NCBI RefSeq assembly: GCF_000682715.1
Contig: NZ_AWFH01000062.1
Coordinates: 62,001 to 126,000, forward strand
DNA: 64,000 nt
Source of the DNA: Hyphomonas atlantica corrig.
GTDB lineage: Bacteria > Pseudomonadota > Alphaproteobacteria > Caulobacterales > Hyphomonadaceae
Reading direction: 5' to 3'
Shown: positions 63,675-64,000 of the stretch, one piece after another
Layout of the letters: each line of letters opens with the position of its first letter
Position numbering within the stretch: position 1 is the stretch's first letter
Position numbers and translations under genes: made by a program
The notes under the pieces: model-generated
Database searches by the model: none
What the model was told of the DNA's origin: nothing
Seen by the model: the letters and a program-made list of their open reading frames with translations, nothing else

Positions 63675-64000
63675 ATGGCAAACTCTCTTGAATTCTATTT
63701 CGACTATATCAGCCCATTTTCTTACGTCGCCAATGCTGCAGTAGCGCAACTAGCAGAACGAATTGATGTGTATGTGGAATTCAAACCCATGTTCCTCGGG
63801 GCCGTCATGCAATCCACTGGCAACCGCCCGCCAGGTATGGTGCCGGCGAAGGGGGCCTACATGATGAAGGACCTCCTGCGCTGCACCTCGCGCTACGGGT
63901 TGGACTTTAGAATGAATCCCTACTTTCCAATGGTAAACACGCGCGTCCTGCTGAGGGCGACATGTGGCCTCGCAAATAATCCAGCCGAACAAAGACGCTT
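63675..64000 (+). CDS. DsbA-fold 2-hydroxychromene-2-carboxylate isomerase family protein (partial)
   Basis: The first 108 residues of a thioredoxin-fold protein: LEFYFDYISPFSYVANAAV, with Ser residues where DsbA has CxxC, then FKPMFLGAVMQSTGN and MVPAKGAYMMKDLLR. This matches the HCCA isomerase/kappa-GST group, which uses glutathione to isomerise aromatic intermediates or acts as a general reductase. The gene runs off the right edge. ATG at 63675 follows GGAGCGATC. Probably regulated by the neighbouring HxlR protein. Confidence 0.82.
   Translation, partial: MANSLEFYFDYISPFSYVANAAVAQLAERIDVYVEFKPMFLGAVMQSTGNRPPGMVPAKGAYMMKDLLRCTSRYGLDFRMNPYFPMVNTRVLLRATCGLANNPAEQRR

Overview
The window reads as chromosomal core DNA of an alphaproteobacterium, most likely from the Caulobacterales/Maricaulales side (Hyphomonadaceae-like). 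This rests on several things seen together: the gene order dus-ntrB-ntrC-ntrY-ntrX-trkA-trkH-hfq-hflX, a pyruvate dehydrogenase operon whose E1-beta carries its own lipoyl domain and which holds a DUF5076 gene, a fused ispDF, a solo arginine succinyltransferase (ast) pathway, a PopA-like degenerate GGDEF protein, and a tRNA-His with an unpaired-type A73 and a G1:U72 pair and no extra 5' G. No genus can be named from the sequence. No phage, insertion sequence, CRISPR array, toxin-antitoxin pair or defence island was seen; coding density is very high and most neighbouring genes overlap or nearly touch.

Layout. 1-10.8 kb: start of glnB (leaving the window), a histidine phosphatase and the NAD(P)HX repair enzyme nnr, tRNA-Leu, an enoyl-CoA hydratase-family gene facing a CaiB-type CoA transferase, tRNA-Ser, rlpA, then a tight dacA-tmk-holB-tatD-MBL run. 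11-14.6 kb: a four-gene translationally coupled operon, an NRAMP-like transporter followed by pxpA, pxpB and pxpC (5-oxoprolinase). 14.6-22.5 kb: ftsB and the PDH operon pdhA-pdhB-DUF5076-pdhC-lipoprotein-lpdA, with eno and rpmF upstream. 22.6-36 kb: a lipoprotein dipeptidase, an alpha-methylacyl-CoA racemase, a PopA-like c-di-GMP receptor candidate, mfd, sdhE, recG, DUF502, a phosphotransferase-DUF6285 pair and a DUF3089-like protein. 36-41.3 kb: the arginine-degradation operon (M20 hydrolase, astA, astD, astB) followed by maiA. 41.4-44.8 kb: an OmpA-like protein with a 30-proline linker, tRNA-His, nusG, secE and an SMP-30 lactonase with a DgoK-like gene. 45.8-58.3 kb: mazG facing the long hflX-hfq-trkH-trkA-ntrXYCB-dus block. 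58.4-64 kb: ispDF, pncC, a Coq10/RatA protein, lipA, a solo Aas-like acyl ligase, an HxlR regulator and the start of a DsbA-fold isomerase.

How the genes work together. Central carbon flow is well represented (enolase, PDH complex, lipoyl synthase, SDH assembly). Nitrogen control appears at both ends (PII at the left edge; NtrBC and NtrYX at the right), with amino-acid nitrogen salvage between them (arginine by the AST route, 5-oxoproline by PxpABC, dipeptides). Envelope genes (RlpA, DacA, FtsB, OmpA-like) and cell-cycle-type signals (PopA-like gene with CtrA- and CcrM-type sites) fit a dimorphic, asymmetrically dividing lifestyle; that lifestyle is inference.

Most worth checking: the NRAMP homologue that has lost the metal-binding residues and is coupled to 5-oxoprolinase genes; a PopA-like protein with an intact I-site and dead active site; NtrC and NtrX both lacking GAFTGA; an unknown lipoprotein coupled between PDH E2 and E3; an RBS-embedding hairpin between lpdA and the NRAMP gene; and an M20 hydrolase standing where AstE would be expected.
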